A stretch of DNA of 64,000 nt from Pseudazoarcus sp963975885 (lineage in GTDB: Bacteria; Pseudomonadota; Gammaproteobacteria; Burkholderiales; Rhodocyclaceae), in NCBI GenBank assembly GCA_963975885.1, contig CAXBIS010000007.1, positions 62,001 to 126,000 on the forward strand, given 5' to 3'. The notes below the pieces were generated by a model. That model was not told the DNA's origin. It made no database searches and saw nothing but the letters and a program-made list of their open reading frames with translations. Shown piece after piece: positions 24,378 through 32,784 of the stretch (position 1 is its first letter; every line of letters starts with the position of its first letter). Made by a program: the position numbers and the translations under genes.

Positions 24378-25252
24378 CCCGAGGACGTAAATCCGCAGCA
24401 GTTCCCGATGCCGCCCCCGAAGCCGCGACCGAAGCAGACGATCAGCACACGGCGCAGCTGTTGGACGCCGTGCGTGAGACACATCAAGTCGCCGAGCGGC
24501 ACGACGCGCACGTTCTGGCAGTCGCCTCCGAGCTTGGATACGACGGTGCGATCAACGTTGGCGCCCTCGAGGACGGCATCCGCTTCTATCAGCGTCGCAC
24601 GGTGGAAGCGCTACTCGAAACCGGCAAGCGCCTGTTGCTGCTCAAGGAGCTCACGCCGCACGGCGAGTTCGCCCAGCGCGTAGAAATGCTCGGCATCTCA
24701 GACCGTTCTGCTCGGCGATTCATGCAGGCAGCGGCCAAGACTGCCAAATCGGCCAAATTGGCCGATTTGAGCGGCCAGATCAAGAGCGCCAGCGCGTTCC
24801 TCGAGCTGGTCACGCACGACGATGATCAGCTCGAGGCCCTGGATGAACTCGACGACGTCGATCGCATGAGCGCCAGCCAGCTGCGCGCCGCACTGCGCGA
24901 AGCCGTCGAGGACGGCAAGGCCAAGGATGACCTGCTGGCCGAGAAGAACCGCCGACTCGACGAAGAGCGCGCCAAGGCCAAGCGCATCGCCAACGTCACG
25001 CCTGACGAAGCGCTGGCCCAGCTGCAAGCCGAGGCCACCCGCATGGCCAATGACGTGCGCGGCGGAATCATCGGCCAGTTGCGCGCGGCCATGCAAGCGC
25101 TCAACGACCACGGCGACACGCCCGAAGCGCGGCCCACGGTGTTCATGGCCGGGATCATCGGCCAGCTGCAGGCCGACCTGCTGGCGCTGCGCGACGAGTT
25201 CGACCTGCCCGAGATCGACGCCGACGAACACGGCTGGGTCAGCCAAGCCTGA
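24374..25252 (+). CDS. DUF3102-like early protein
   Basis: 292 residues. The middle part has the DUF3102 signature: ALLETGKRLLLLKELTPHGE, followed by LGISDRSARRFMQAAAK, which looks like a DNA-binding HTH. The C-terminal half is coiled coil (LAEKNRRLDEERAKAKRI). The family is common in plasmids and transposable phages just before the transposase and is not understood; a DNA-binding accessory to transposition or partition is possible. The distance to the transposase start is ten bases. Confidence 0.7.
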   Translation: MTRGRKSAAVPDAAPEAATEADDQHTAQLLDAVRETHQVAERHDAHVLAVASELGYDGAINVGALEDGIRFYQRRTVEALLETGKRLLLLKELTPHGEFAQRVEMLGISDRSARRFMQAAAKTAKSAKLADLSGQIKSASAFLELVTHDDDQLEALDELDDVDRMSASQLRAALREAVEDGKAKDDLLAEKNRRLDEERAKAKRIANVTPDEALAQLQAEATRMANDVRGGIIGQLRAAMQALNDHGDTPEARPTVFMAGIIGQLQADLLALRDEFDLPEIDADEHGWVSQA

Positions 25253-25262
25253 GCCGCCGCCC

Positions 25263-27026
25263 ATGAACCCCGCCCTCATCGACGCGCTGTGCGACGTGCG
25301 CCGCCGCGCCGAAGCCGCCGGCCACGGCCGCAAGCACGCCGTCTATGCCGAGGCGTGCCGCCGGCTCGGCATGCCGTACTCGACGCTGATGCGGCGCATG
25401 AAGGAGGTCACCGTGACCCACAGACCCCGCAAGCAACGATCCGACGCCGGCGCCGTGACGCTGGCGCGCAGCGAGGCCGTCACCATCAGCGCGCTGCTGA
25501 TGGACAGCCTGCGCAAATCCAACAAGCGGCTGATGAGCATCACCCAGGCGGTGGAGATGCTGCGCGCCAACGGCGAGATCCGCGCCGAGTATGTCGACCC
25601 GGTCACCGGCGAAGTGCGTCCGCTCTCAGACAGCGCCATCGGCCGCGCCCTGCGTGCCTACAACCTGCACCCCGACCAGCTGCTGCGCCCCAGCGCACAC
25701 ACCGAGCTGCAGAGCCTGCACCCGAACCACGTGTGGCAGATCGACGCCTCGCTGTGCGTGCTGTACTACCTCGACGCCCGCAGTGAGCGCGAAACCGGCC
25801 TGCAGGTGATGGAGCATGACCGCTTCTACAAGAACAAGCCGGGCAACCTGGCCAGGATCGCGGCCGACCGCGTGTGGTCCTACGAGGTCACCGACCACTA
25901 CTCCGGCTGCATCGGCGTCAACTACGTGATGGGCGCCGAGAGCGCGGCCAACCTGGCCGAGTCCTTCATCCGCTTCGTGCAGCAGTGCGGGCAGGATCCG
26001 TTTTACGGTGTGCCCTTCATCCTCATGATGGACATGGGCAGCGCCAACACGGCGGGGGCCTTCAAGAACCTCGCGCGCCGGCTCGATGTGCGGCTCGAGG
26101 CCCACATGCCCGGCAACGCCCGCGCCACCGGCCAGGTGGAGAACGCGCGAAACATCATCGAACGCTCCTTTGAATCCGGCCTGCGCCTGAAGCCGGTGGC
26201 CAACCTCGACGAGCTCAATGACGCCGCGCAGAGCTGGGCGCGCTGGTACAACGCCACCAAGATCCACAGCCGCACGCGGCGCACGCGTTTCGACGTCTGG
26301 ATGGAGATCACGCCCGAGCAGCTGCGCACCGTCGACGGCGACCTGGCGCGCGAGCTGCTCACCCACACGCCCGAGACGCGCAAGGTCAGCGGCACGCTCA
26401 CCGTCAGTTTCAAGGGCGCCGAGTACGACGTGCGCGACGTGCCGGGCGTGATGGTGGGTGAGACGCTGCACGTCACCTACAACCCCTACAAGCCCGGCAG
26501 CGCCGTCATCGTCGACACCGCCGCCGACGGTGCCGAGCAGCTGCACACCGTACCGATGGTCGAGCGCAACGACGCCGGCTTCCGCCTGGATGCACCGGTG
26601 ATCGGCGAAGAGCATGCCGCCCCGGCCGACACCGAAGCCGACACGCACCGCAAGCTCGTCGAGCGCGTGGCCACCGACACCGATACCGACGAAGCCGCCG
26701 CAGCAGTGCGCAAGACGCGCTTGGCCTCGTTCGGCGGGCGCATCGACCCGGCCCGCGTCATCGAGCACGCCGACATCCCCACCTATCTGCCCAGGCGCGG
26801 CACGGAGCTGGAGACGCGCGTGGCCAGCGTCGACCGCAGCCCCGAGCGTCTGCTCAGCCACTTCGAGGCCGCCCAGCACCTGCTGGCCCGTGGCCATGCG
26901 ATCGGCCCCGACACCCATGCGCGCATCGCCGAGTGGTACCCGGACGGCGTGCCCGAAACCGCGATCGATCAACTGCAACAGCGCCTCACCGCCCGCGCCG
27001 GTCTGCGCGTGGTCGGCGGCCAATGA
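25263..27026 (+). CDS. DDE transposase A (Mu/B3-type, rve integrase fold)
   Basis: 587 residues from ATG 25263. The catalytic triad is visible as D161 (HVWQIDAS), D257 (LMMDMGSANT) and E293 (ATGQVENARN), with the D-35-E spacing of retroviral-integrase-fold transposases. The N-terminal part (AEACRRLGMPYSTLMRRMKE) contains HTH DNA-binding elements, and a Mu-transposase C-terminal beta-barrel region follows the catalytic core (RKVSGTLTVSFKGAEYDV). The enzyme cuts and joins the phage ends for integration and replicative transposition, aided by protein B downstream. The stop overlaps the possible ATG of B. Confidence 0.95.
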   Translation: MNPALIDALCDVRRRAEAAGHGRKHAVYAEACRRLGMPYSTLMRRMKEVTVTHRPRKQRSDAGAVTLARSEAVTISALLMDSLRKSNKRLMSITQAVEMLRANGEIRAEYVDPVTGEVRPLSDSAIGRALRAYNLHPDQLLRPSAHTELQSLHPNHVWQIDASLCVLYYLDARSERETGLQVMEHDRFYKNKPGNLARIAADRVWSYEVTDHYSGCIGVNYVMGAESAANLAESFIRFVQQCGQDPFYGVPFILMMDMGSANTAGAFKNLARRLDVRLEAHMPGNARATGQVENARNIIERSFESGLRLKPVANLDELNDAAQSWARWYNATKIHSRTRRTRFDVWMEITPEQLRTVDGDLARELLTHTPETRKVSGTLTVSFKGAEYDVRDVPGVMVGETLHVTYNPYKPGSAVIVDTAADGAEQLHTVPMVERNDAGFRLDAPVIGEEHAAPADTEADTHRKLVERVATDTDTDEAAAAVRKTRLASFGGRIDPARVIEHADIPTYLPRRGTELETRVASVDRSPERLLSHFEAAQHLLARGHAIGPDTHARIAEWYPDGVPETAIDQLQQRLTARAGLRVVGGQ

Positions 27027-27037
27027 GAGGAGGGAAC

Positions 27038-28222
27038 GTGCGACTGAAACTGAAAGGCGTGCTGGCCGGGCTCGGCAAATCGCAAAGCGACCTGGGCCGC
27101 GAGGTGGGCTACTCGCCCGCCACCATCGCGCAGCTGGTCAATCACGGCTTCTGGCCCAAGGCCGTGCCGCAGAACGTAGTGAAGGAGCGCATCAAGGCCG
27201 CGCTGCGCCGCTGGGCGGCCGACGAGGAAGTACTGGAGACGGTGTTTGAAGAATGGCCCGAACCGCGCGCCAACGCGGCCCGGGCCTGCCCTGGAATCCC
27301 TGACGAGAACGAGGACGATCACATGCTACTACGCAATGAAACCCTGACGCACGCGGCGCTCGAGCACTTCGGGCTCTCCCGCTCGCCGTTCGTCGACGAC
27401 ATCAACGCCCTGGGCGACGTGTTCAACAGCGCCTCCACGCGCCGTGCGCGCGCCGCACTGATGGACTGCGCGCTCAACCAGGGCTTCGTCGCCCTGGTGG
27501 GCGAATCGGGCAGCGGCAAAACGACGCTGCGCGAGGAGCTCGAGGAGCGAATCCGCATCGAAGGCAAGCCGGTCGTCATCATCAAGCCCTTCGTGATGGA
27601 GATGGAGAAGACCGAGCGCCGCGGCAAACCGATGTGGGCCGGCCAGATCTCGGAGGCCATCATCCGCGAGCTCGACCCCGGCGCCAGCATCCGCAGCAGC
27701 ACCCAGGCGCGCAACAAGCAGGTGCGCGATCTGCTGGCCAGCAGCTGCACCGCCGGCTACCGCAACCTGCTCATCATCGAAGAGGCGCACCGCATGCCGG
27801 TGTCCACCTTGCGCGCGCTCAAAGGTTACATGGAGCTCAAGATCGGCCTGCAGCGCCTGCTCGGCGTGGTGCTGATCGGGCAGCCCGAGCTGGACGAAAC
27901 CCTCAGCGACAAGCTCAGCGACGTGCGCGAGATCGTGCAGCGCTGCGAGCGCCGCGAGATGCTGCCGCTCGACGAAGATCTGCAGCCCTACCTCGATCAC
28001 AAGCTCGGCCGCGTCGGCGCGCAGCTCTGCGACGTGCTGGCGGACGATGCGGTCGACGCCATCCGCGCGCGCCTGGTGCGCATCCCGCGCGGCGGCAGCA
28101 TGGCCGAGGCGCGCAGCATCTGCTACCCGCTGGTCGTCAACAACCTGGTCGTGCGCGGCATGAACGCCGCCGCCGCGGTGCAGTTTCCGCGCGTCACGGC
28201 CGACGTCATCCGGGGGTGCTGA
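27038..28222 (+). CDS. Transposition protein B, AAA+ ATPase (target DNA activator)
   Basis: 394 residues from GTG 27038, which has a strong GAGGAGGG ribosome site; an ATG at 27023 overlapping the transposase stop is the alternative. An N-terminal HTH (KSQSDLGREVGYSPATIAQL) is followed by an AAA+ domain with Walker A GESGSGKTT (about residues 155-163) and Walker B LLIIEEAH, then a conserved sensor region. MuB-type proteins bind target DNA with ATP, activate the transposase and give immunity to nearby insertion. Length is longer than MuB (312) and fits the B3/D3112 type. Confidence 0.92.
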   Translation: MRLKLKGVLAGLGKSQSDLGREVGYSPATIAQLVNHGFWPKAVPQNVVKERIKAALRRWAADEEVLETVFEEWPEPRANAARACPGIPDENEDDHMLLRNETLTHAALEHFGLSRSPFVDDINALGDVFNSASTRRARAALMDCALNQGFVALVGESGSGKTTLREELEERIRIEGKPVVIIKPFVMEMEKTERRGKPMWAGQISEAIIRELDPGASIRSSTQARNKQVRDLLASSCTAGYRNLLIIEEAHRMPVSTLRALKGYMELKIGLQRLLGVVLIGQPELDETLSDKLSDVREIVQRCERREMLPLDEDLQPYLDHKLGRVGAQLCDVLADDAVDAIRARLVRIPRGGSMAEARSICYPLVVNNLVVRGMNAAAAVQFPRVTADVIRGC

Positions 28223-28224
28223 CC

Positions 28225-28587
28225 ATGCTCCACCATCCAGACGTGATCCCCATGCGCCGCCACGCCGGCGCCCGCGTCGAGCGCGAGCCCTCGCTGCACG
28301 TGCTTAACGCCGCCACCGCCGCCCGAATCGCCCGCGTCAACGAGGCCATGCGCGCACTGCGCAACATGGAAATCCGGGTGATCCAGCACAGCCTGGCCGG
28401 CATCCCGCCGGTCACCTGCGCCCCGGTCGTGCGCATCGAGCGCGACCCCACCCGCAGCATCGCGCCGCTGCTGGACAAGGCAGGTGCGCGCACCTTCGGC
28501 CCGGAGTTCGACCGCGACGGCCGCACGGTGCGCGTCGTCTCGGCGCCGTTCATGGCGGTGTACGTGATGTGGGAGGAGGCCCTATGA
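28225..28587 (+). CDS. Early hypothetical protein
   Basis: 120 residues. No named family is recognised. Visible stretches are basic (MRRHAGARVEREPSLHVLNA) and a conserved-looking end (FDRDGRTVRVVSAPFMAVYV). A GTG three codons upstream is an alternative start. It follows B by two bases and overlaps the next gene, so it belongs to the early operon and should be coexpressed with the transposition genes. Confidence 0.55.
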   Translation: MLHHPDVIPMRRHAGARVEREPSLHVLNAATAARIARVNEAMRALRNMEIRVIQHSLAGIPPVTCAPVVRIERDPTRSIAPLLDKAGARTFGPEFDRDGRTVRVVSAPFMAVYVMWEEAL

Positions 28588-28856
28588 ACGCCCAACCTTT
28601 CCGCCCCTATCTGCCGCCGACCCACCAGGAGCGCCACGGGTTCGAAGCCGCGTGGTGCGCCGGGTGTCGCCACAACCAGGCCGAAGGCCAAGCCGGTGTC
28701 GAGTGCGACGAGCAGCTGCTCGTCGACGACCTGTGGCGGTACAACCAGCACGGCATCCCGTTCTGCACCCGGTTCGAATCGCGCGACGGCCCGCCGGCCC
28801 TGTCCGTGGCCGTGCGCGATGAACGAACGGGCGACATGTTCGGAGGTGGCGCATGA
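28584..28856 (+). CDS. Early hypothetical protein with Cys motif
   Basis: 90 residues. CAGCRHNQ early and single Cys residues later (VECDEQ, PFCTRFE) suggest a small metal-binding fold. No family is recognised. It overlaps both neighbours by four bases, which supports translation as part of the early operon. Confidence 0.55.
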   Translation: MNAQPFRPYLPPTHQERHGFEAAWCAGCRHNQAEGQAGVECDEQLLVDDLWRYNQHGIPFCTRFESRDGPPALSVAVRDERTGDMFGGGA

Positions 28857-29188
28857 CCGATGCTGCTGACCGCATCCTCGCCCACATCGCCCGCGCCTCC
28901 TCGGCCAGCCCAGCGAAGGCGGATGACGTGCGACGCGCACTGCGCATCGGCGCTACCCACTTCCGCGCAGCCCTCGAGCAACTCGCGGCCGACTGCCGCA
29001 TCTCCTCGGCACAGATCTACCGCCGTGGTGATGCCGGCTACTGGCTAGCCATCTGGCCCACCGGCATGCACCACAGCAGCGGTGGCTGGACTGGCGTCAG
29101 CCACAGCGTGCTCTTCCAGCCCAGCGCACCGCTCAAGCCGCGCCTGCGCGCGGCCAGCGCGCCCCGCGTCCGCGCAGTGCGCCCTTAA
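28853..29188 (+). CDS. Early winged-helix-like protein
   Basis: 111 residues. The first 70 residues (DRILAHIARASSASPAKADD, LRIGATHFRAALEQLAADCR) resemble a winged-helix domain ending in the hydrophobic GYWLAIW. The tail is Arg/Ala-rich and unstructured. Function unknown. It overlaps the preceding gene by four bases. Confidence 0.5.
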   Translation: MTDAADRILAHIARASSASPAKADDVRRALRIGATHFRAALEQLAADCRISSAQIYRRGDAGYWLAIWPTGMHHSSGGWTGVSHSVLFQPSAPLKPRLRAASAPRVRAVRP

Positions 29189-29204
29189 CCCACAGGAGAT
29201 CCTC

Positions 29205-29825
29205 ATGACTACCGAACAACCCACCCCGGACGGCTTCCGCAAAGATGCACGCGGGCGGCTGATCCCCGAGAGCCAGATCAAGCCGATCGACGTCGAGCGC
29301 GATCGCGTCGTGCTGGAGATCGTCACGGCAGCCAAGGCCATGTCCACCAACCTTGCGGAATTCAAGCGCCGCGCCTTTGACGATATCGGCGCCTTCGTCG
29401 ATCTGTCGGCCGAGGAGTACGGCGTCACGGTCGGTGGCGGCAAAGGCAACGTCCAGCTCACCAGCTTCGACGGCCGCTACAAGGTGCTGCGCGCCGTGCA
29501 AGAGACGCTGGTATTCGACGAGCGGCTGCAGGCCGCAAAAGCCCTGGTCGATGAATGCATCCGCGAGTGGAGCGCAGGCGCCCGGCCCGAGATTCAGGCA
29601 CTGGTGAACGATGCCTTCCAGACCGACAAGGCCGGCACCATCAGCACCGGCCGCGTGCTCGGCCTGCGCCGGCTCGATATACACGACGAGAAGTGGCAGC
29701 GCGCCATGTCGGCGCTGTCCGATGCGGTCACCGTGGCCAGCAGCAAGAGCTACATCCGCATCTATGAGCGCGTAGGCAACACCGACGCCTACGCCCCGAT
29801 TCCTCTCGATATCGCGGGGGCGTGA
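29205..29825 (+). CDS. DUF3164 family protein
   Basis: 206 residues from ATG 29205 with an AGGAG site upstream. The family pattern is strong: GFRKDARGRLIPESQIKPID, then RRAFDDIGAFVDLSAEEYGV and LTSFDGRYKVLRAVQETL, ending with IRIYERVGNTDAYAPIPLDI. DUF3164 is found in almost all Mu- and B3-like early regions. The function is not known; no enzyme motif is visible. Confidence 0.85.
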   Translation: MTTEQPTPDGFRKDARGRLIPESQIKPIDVERDRVVLEIVTAAKAMSTNLAEFKRRAFDDIGAFVDLSAEEYGVTVGGGKGNVQLTSFDGRYKVLRAVQETLVFDERLQAAKALVDECIREWSAGARPEIQALVNDAFQTDKAGTISTGRVLGLRRLDIHDEKWQRAMSALSDAVTVASSKSYIRIYERVGNTDAYAPIPLDIAGA

Positions 29826-29826
29826 G

Positions 29827-30315
29827 ATGGCCTCCGCGATCATCAAACTTGCCGACACCGTCGAAGAAGAGGTGAGCGTCAGTCTCACCTTCGGCCCAAA
29901 CGCGATCGAGCCGACGAGCCCCGCGCACCACGCGGCGGTCGCAGCGCTGGAGACCATCGGACGACACCTGAACGCGGATCCAGAGCCGACCACGTTCGAC
30001 CTCGTCGCGCACTTGCGTAGGCAGCGCGCATTCTCGGAACGCACCTTCGGCCCCGGCGCACGCGCGCAAGGTGTTCTTGCCCACATCCGCAAGGAGCTCG
30101 CCGAGATTGAAACAAACCCCGGCGATGTAGCCGAGTGGATCGACGTCGTGCTGCTCGCGTTCGACGGCGCGTGGCGCGCCGGTTTCGCCCCTGAGCAGAT
30201 CGCGGAGGCGCTCGCCGCAAAGCAAGCGAGGAACGAAGCACGTGACTGGCCGGACTGGCGCAGCGTCGCGCCTGGGGCCCCGATTGAGCACAACCGCAGT
30301 GCGGAGGTGGGCTGA
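29827..30315 (+). CDS. dATP/dGTP pyrophosphohydrolase-like protein (DUF550)
   Basis: 162 residues. The C-terminal domain (FSERTFGPGARAQGVLAHIRKELAEIE, split for length: FSERTFGPG, GVLAHIRKELAEIE, DVAEWIDVVLLAFDGAWRAG) has the EExxE/ExxD pattern of all-alpha MazG-like NTP pyrophosphohydrolases in the DUF550 family. Such an enzyme would clear dATP or dGTP and could change nucleotide pools during phage replication. The N-terminal 65 residues are unassigned. It overlaps the next start by one base. Confidence 0.75.
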   Translation: MASAIIKLADTVEEEVSVSLTFGPNAIEPTSPAHHAAVAALETIGRHLNADPEPTTFDLVAHLRRQRAFSERTFGPGARAQGVLAHIRKELAEIETNPGDVAEWIDVVLLAFDGAWRAGFAPEQIAEALAAKQARNEARDWPDWRSVAPGAPIEHNRSAEVG

Positions 30316-30629
30316 TGGACATCAACGTATCTGTGCGCTACCGCTATGGCACTTACACCGCGCGCGCTGGAAAGCAGCGTGCGTCATGTACCGGTGGTGA
30401 GCGACAGGCCGTGCACAACCTTTCGATCAAGATCCTCGGGGAACACCAGCGCCGCGAGATCTCGCGATTGGGGAACGGTTCGGTCGGCGAGTCGGAATGG
30501 AAGATCCGAATCGACACATCCCAAACCTGCAAGGTTTGCGGCTGCACCTGGGACAACGCCTGCGACGGTGGCTGCCATTGGGTCGAGCCCGACCTGTGCA
30601 GCCGCTGCCAAACGAAGGAGGCCGCCTGA
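30315..30629 (+). CDS. Early zinc-ribbon-like hypothetical protein
   Basis: 104 residues. The C-terminal third is a dense cysteine cluster (CKVCGCTWDNACDGGCHW, then DLCSRC) found as a short zinc-binding segment in many phage early proteins. The N-terminal part is unassigned. It shares bases with both neighbours. Function unknown; nucleic-acid binding is a reasonable guess. Confidence 0.6.
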   Translation: MDINVSVRYRYGTYTARAGKQRASCTGGERQAVHNLSIKILGEHQRREISRLGNGSVGESEWKIRIDTSQTCKVCGCTWDNACDGGCHWVEPDLCSRCQTKEAA

Positions 30630-30883
30630 TGAGCCCGAAATTCACCCACCTCACCCAAGCACAGACCATCGACGTGCTGCGCGCGTCGCTGCTCAACATC
30701 GGCCACCTGCTGCCCGAAGGCATGGAGGTGTTCTTCTTCCGCGAGGGCGAGGATCCGCGCCCTCGCATGCAGGTGGTGATGCCCGACGGCACCGATACCG
30801 AGTACTGCTTCACCAGCCAGACCCCGCTCGAACTGGTGCCCGTCGTCAACGCCCTGGCGGAGATCCCGCCCGAGGAGGTCTGA
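30629..30883 (+). CDS. Early hypothetical protein
   Basis: 84 residues from ATG 30629, overlapping the previous stop. The sequence (LTQAQTIDVLRASLLNIGHL, EGMEVFFFREGEDPRPRMQV) is not recognised. The EGEDP and DTEYC stretches suggest a small alpha/beta fold. It lies directly before rdgC in the early operon. Confidence 0.5.
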   Translation: MSPKFTHLTQAQTIDVLRASLLNIGHLLPEGMEVFFFREGEDPRPRMQVVMPDGTDTEYCFTSQTPLELVPVVNALAEIPPEEV

Positions 30884-30885
30884 TC

Positions 30886-31833
30886 ATGATGTTCCGCAAT
30901 GCAATCGTGTATCGACTCAAGCCCGCCCGCACCGTGGCGGAGCGGATGACGCCGCTGTGGATCTCGCGGGAAGCACTCGACGCGGCGCTGACCCGGCGCA
31001 GGCTGTGCGCGCCGGGCAGCCAGGACACCGAATCGCGCGGCTGGGTGTCGCCGGGTGGCGACGGTGCGATGGTGTTCGAGGCCGCAGGCTTCTGGCTGAT
31101 CGAGCTGGGCATCGAATCCAAGGTGCTGCCTTCCGCCGTGGTGCGGCGCGAGGCGGATGCGCGCGCAGCGCTAATCGCCGAGGAGCAGGGCTATCGCCCC
31201 GGCCGCAAGCAGATGAAAGACCTGCGCGAGCAGGTCATGCAGGAGCTGCTGCCGACGGCGCTGGTCCGCCCGAGCAGCATCCGCGCGTGGATCTCGCCAG
31301 CCCACGGACTGCTTGTCGTCGACGCCGCCTCGCGCCGTCGCGCCGAGGATGTGCTCGAGGCGCTACGCGACGCGCTCGACACCTTCCCGCTGCAACTGGT
31401 CCGCACCAGGGTGTCCGCGCAGCGTGCGATGGCCGAATGGCTCATTGACGGCGTGCTCCCCGGACCCTTCAGTTTCGAGCACGACTGCGAGCTGCGCTCG
31501 ATGACCGAGGAAGGGGCCAGCGTGCGCTACGCGCGCGGCGAACTGGATTTCGACCAGGTACGCGAGCATCTCGAAGCTGGCAAGCAGCCGATGCAGCTGC
31601 GCCTGACATTCGACCAGAGCGTCAGCTTTACGCTGACTGCCGGGCTCGAGCTGCGCCGCCTGGAGTTCCTCGACATCGTCGGCGAGCAGTTGCAGGCGCG
31701 CTTCGACGAGGACGGCGGTGACCGCCTCGCCAGCGAGCTGGCGCTGCTCGCCGGCGTTCAGGTCAACCTGATCGAGGCGCTGCTACTGGCGCTCGGCGGC
31801 GAGATCGTGCAGGGCGAGGACAAAGCGGCATGA
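30886..31833 (+). CDS. rdgC: RdgC-like recombination-associated protein
   Basis: 315 residues, close to chromosomal RdgC (about 303). The start FRNAIVYRLKPA, the RPGRKQMKDLREQVMQELLP region and the C-terminal LTFDQSVSFTLTAGLELRRL are family hallmarks. RdgC forms a ring around double-stranded DNA and limits RecA action. A phage-borne copy could protect replicating phage DNA or control recombination during transposition. Two ATGs (30886, 30889) follow GAGGAGGT. The stop overlaps the start of the gp16-like gene. Confidence 0.88.
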   Translation: MMFRNAIVYRLKPARTVAERMTPLWISREALDAALTRRRLCAPGSQDTESRGWVSPGGDGAMVFEAAGFWLIELGIESKVLPSAVVRREADARAALIAEEQGYRPGRKQMKDLREQVMQELLPTALVRPSSIRAWISPAHGLLVVDAASRRRAEDVLEALRDALDTFPLQLVRTRVSAQRAMAEWLIDGVLPGPFSFEHDCELRSMTEEGASVRYARGELDFDQVREHLEAGKQPMQLRLTFDQSVSFTLTAGLELRRLEFLDIVGEQLQARFDEDGGDRLASELALLAGVQVNLIEALLLALGGEIVQGEDKAA

Positions 31834-32261
31834 ACACCGCCCGCGCCCGCAACGCGGCCCAGCACGCCCGCCTGGTGCGGCGCGTGCATGCGGCCGCGTC
31901 GCACCTCAAGCTCGACGACGATACCTACCGCAGCGCCGTCGCCGCCCACGCCGCTGGCAAGCGCAGCAGCAAGGATTGCAGCGTGGCCGAGCTGGAGGCG
32001 GTGATGGAGCACTTCCATCGCGCAGGCTATCCGCGCCCGGACGGCAGCAAGAAACGCCGGCCGCTCACGGCGCCGCAGAAGAAGATGTACGCGCTGTGGT
32101 GCGCCCTGGCCGACGCCGGGCGGGTGCGGGAGCGCAGCATGCGCGGCCTGCTCAAGTGGGTCGAGCATCAGACCGACAACCACGTCCAGGCGCTGGACTT
32201 CCTCACGCCGGCGCAGGAGCACACCCTGATCGAATCGTTGAAGAAGTGGAGCGAGCGATGA
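31830..32261 (+). CDS. gp16-family early protein (DUF1018)
   Basis: 143 residues. The pattern RVHAAASHLKLDDDTYRSAV, then KDCSVAELEAVMEHFHRAGY and MYALWCALADAGRV, matches the gp16 family in the middle of Mu early regions. Later parts (LKWVEHQTDNHVQALDFLTP) are also conserved. Function is unknown in all relatives. It lies directly before the Mor-like gene, the usual order in Mu-type phages. Confidence 0.85.
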   Translation: MNTARARNAAQHARLVRRVHAAASHLKLDDDTYRSAVAAHAAGKRSSKDCSVAELEAVMEHFHRAGYPRPDGSKKRRPLTAPQKKMYALWCALADAGRVRERSMRGLLKWVEHQTDNHVQALDFLTPAQEHTLIESLKKWSER

Positions 32262-32683
32262 CCGACGCACCGCGCACCGTGCACGTGGCGGCCGATGTGC
32301 GCGCACCGCTGGAGGCGCTGTTCGACGAGGCGTATCCGGAGCGGCTGCGCGAGGTGGCCATGCACCTGTACACCGGCCTGATCGAGGCCGACGAGCTCAC
32401 CGGCCTGCCGCGCGAGCAGCTCGCCCGCATCGCGCTGGACCAGACCGAGCTGCTCTCGATCGAGCTCGGCGGCGACAGCTTCTACATGCACCGCGGCCAC
32501 CGCTACCGGCTGAGCCTGCGCGATCGGCAGATCGCCGCCGAGTTCAACGGCCGCAACCATCACGAGCTGGCCCGCAAGCACGACCTGAGCGTGGTGCGCA
32601 TCTATCAGATCCTCGCCGCCATCCGCGAGGAAGAGTTCAGCCGCCGTCAGGGCAAGCTCGGCCTGGAAGAGTCGGGCGCGTAG
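32258..32683 (+). CDS. mor: Mor-type middle/late transcription activator
   Basis: 141 residues from ATG 32258. The C-terminal HTH (RQIAAEFNGRNHHELARKHD, then LSVVRIYQILAAIREEE) and the preceding dimer region match the Mor/C family, which activates promoters lacking a good -35 box. As the only Mor/C-like gene seen, and the last early gene, it probably turns on both late operons through the paired 22-bp sites at 21049-21070 and 34271-34292. A terminator-like pair of palindromes follows. Confidence 0.88.
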   Translation: MTDAPRTVHVAADVRAPLEALFDEAYPERLREVAMHLYTGLIEADELTGLPREQLARIALDQTELLSIELGGDSFYMHRGHRYRLSLRDRQIAAEFNGRNHHELARKHDLSVVRIYQILAAIREEEFSRRQGKLGLEESGA

Positions 32684-32735
32684 GCGGCCCTGTGAGCCCC
32701 TGAACGCCCCCGCACCGTGCCAGCGGTCGCGCCGG

Positions 32736-32770
32736 GGTGCGAAAATCGCACCAGGGGCTTTTATAAAAGC
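32736..32770 (+). terminator. Terminator-like palindromes after early operon
   Basis: A 7-bp stem (GGTGCGA/TCGCACC, loop AAA, 32736-32752) is followed by the perfect palindrome GCTTTTATAAAAGC (32757-32770). They lie between the convergent ends of the early operon and the 32785-33504 gene and could stop transcription from both sides. Confidence 0.6.
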
Positions 32771-32784
32771 TCGCGGCGGCATCC

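Noticed and set aside
25626..27023. Minus-strand open frame of 465 codons over the transposase
   Set aside because: The plus strand has the DDE triad in a coherent operon; the antisense frame has no recognisable protein features.
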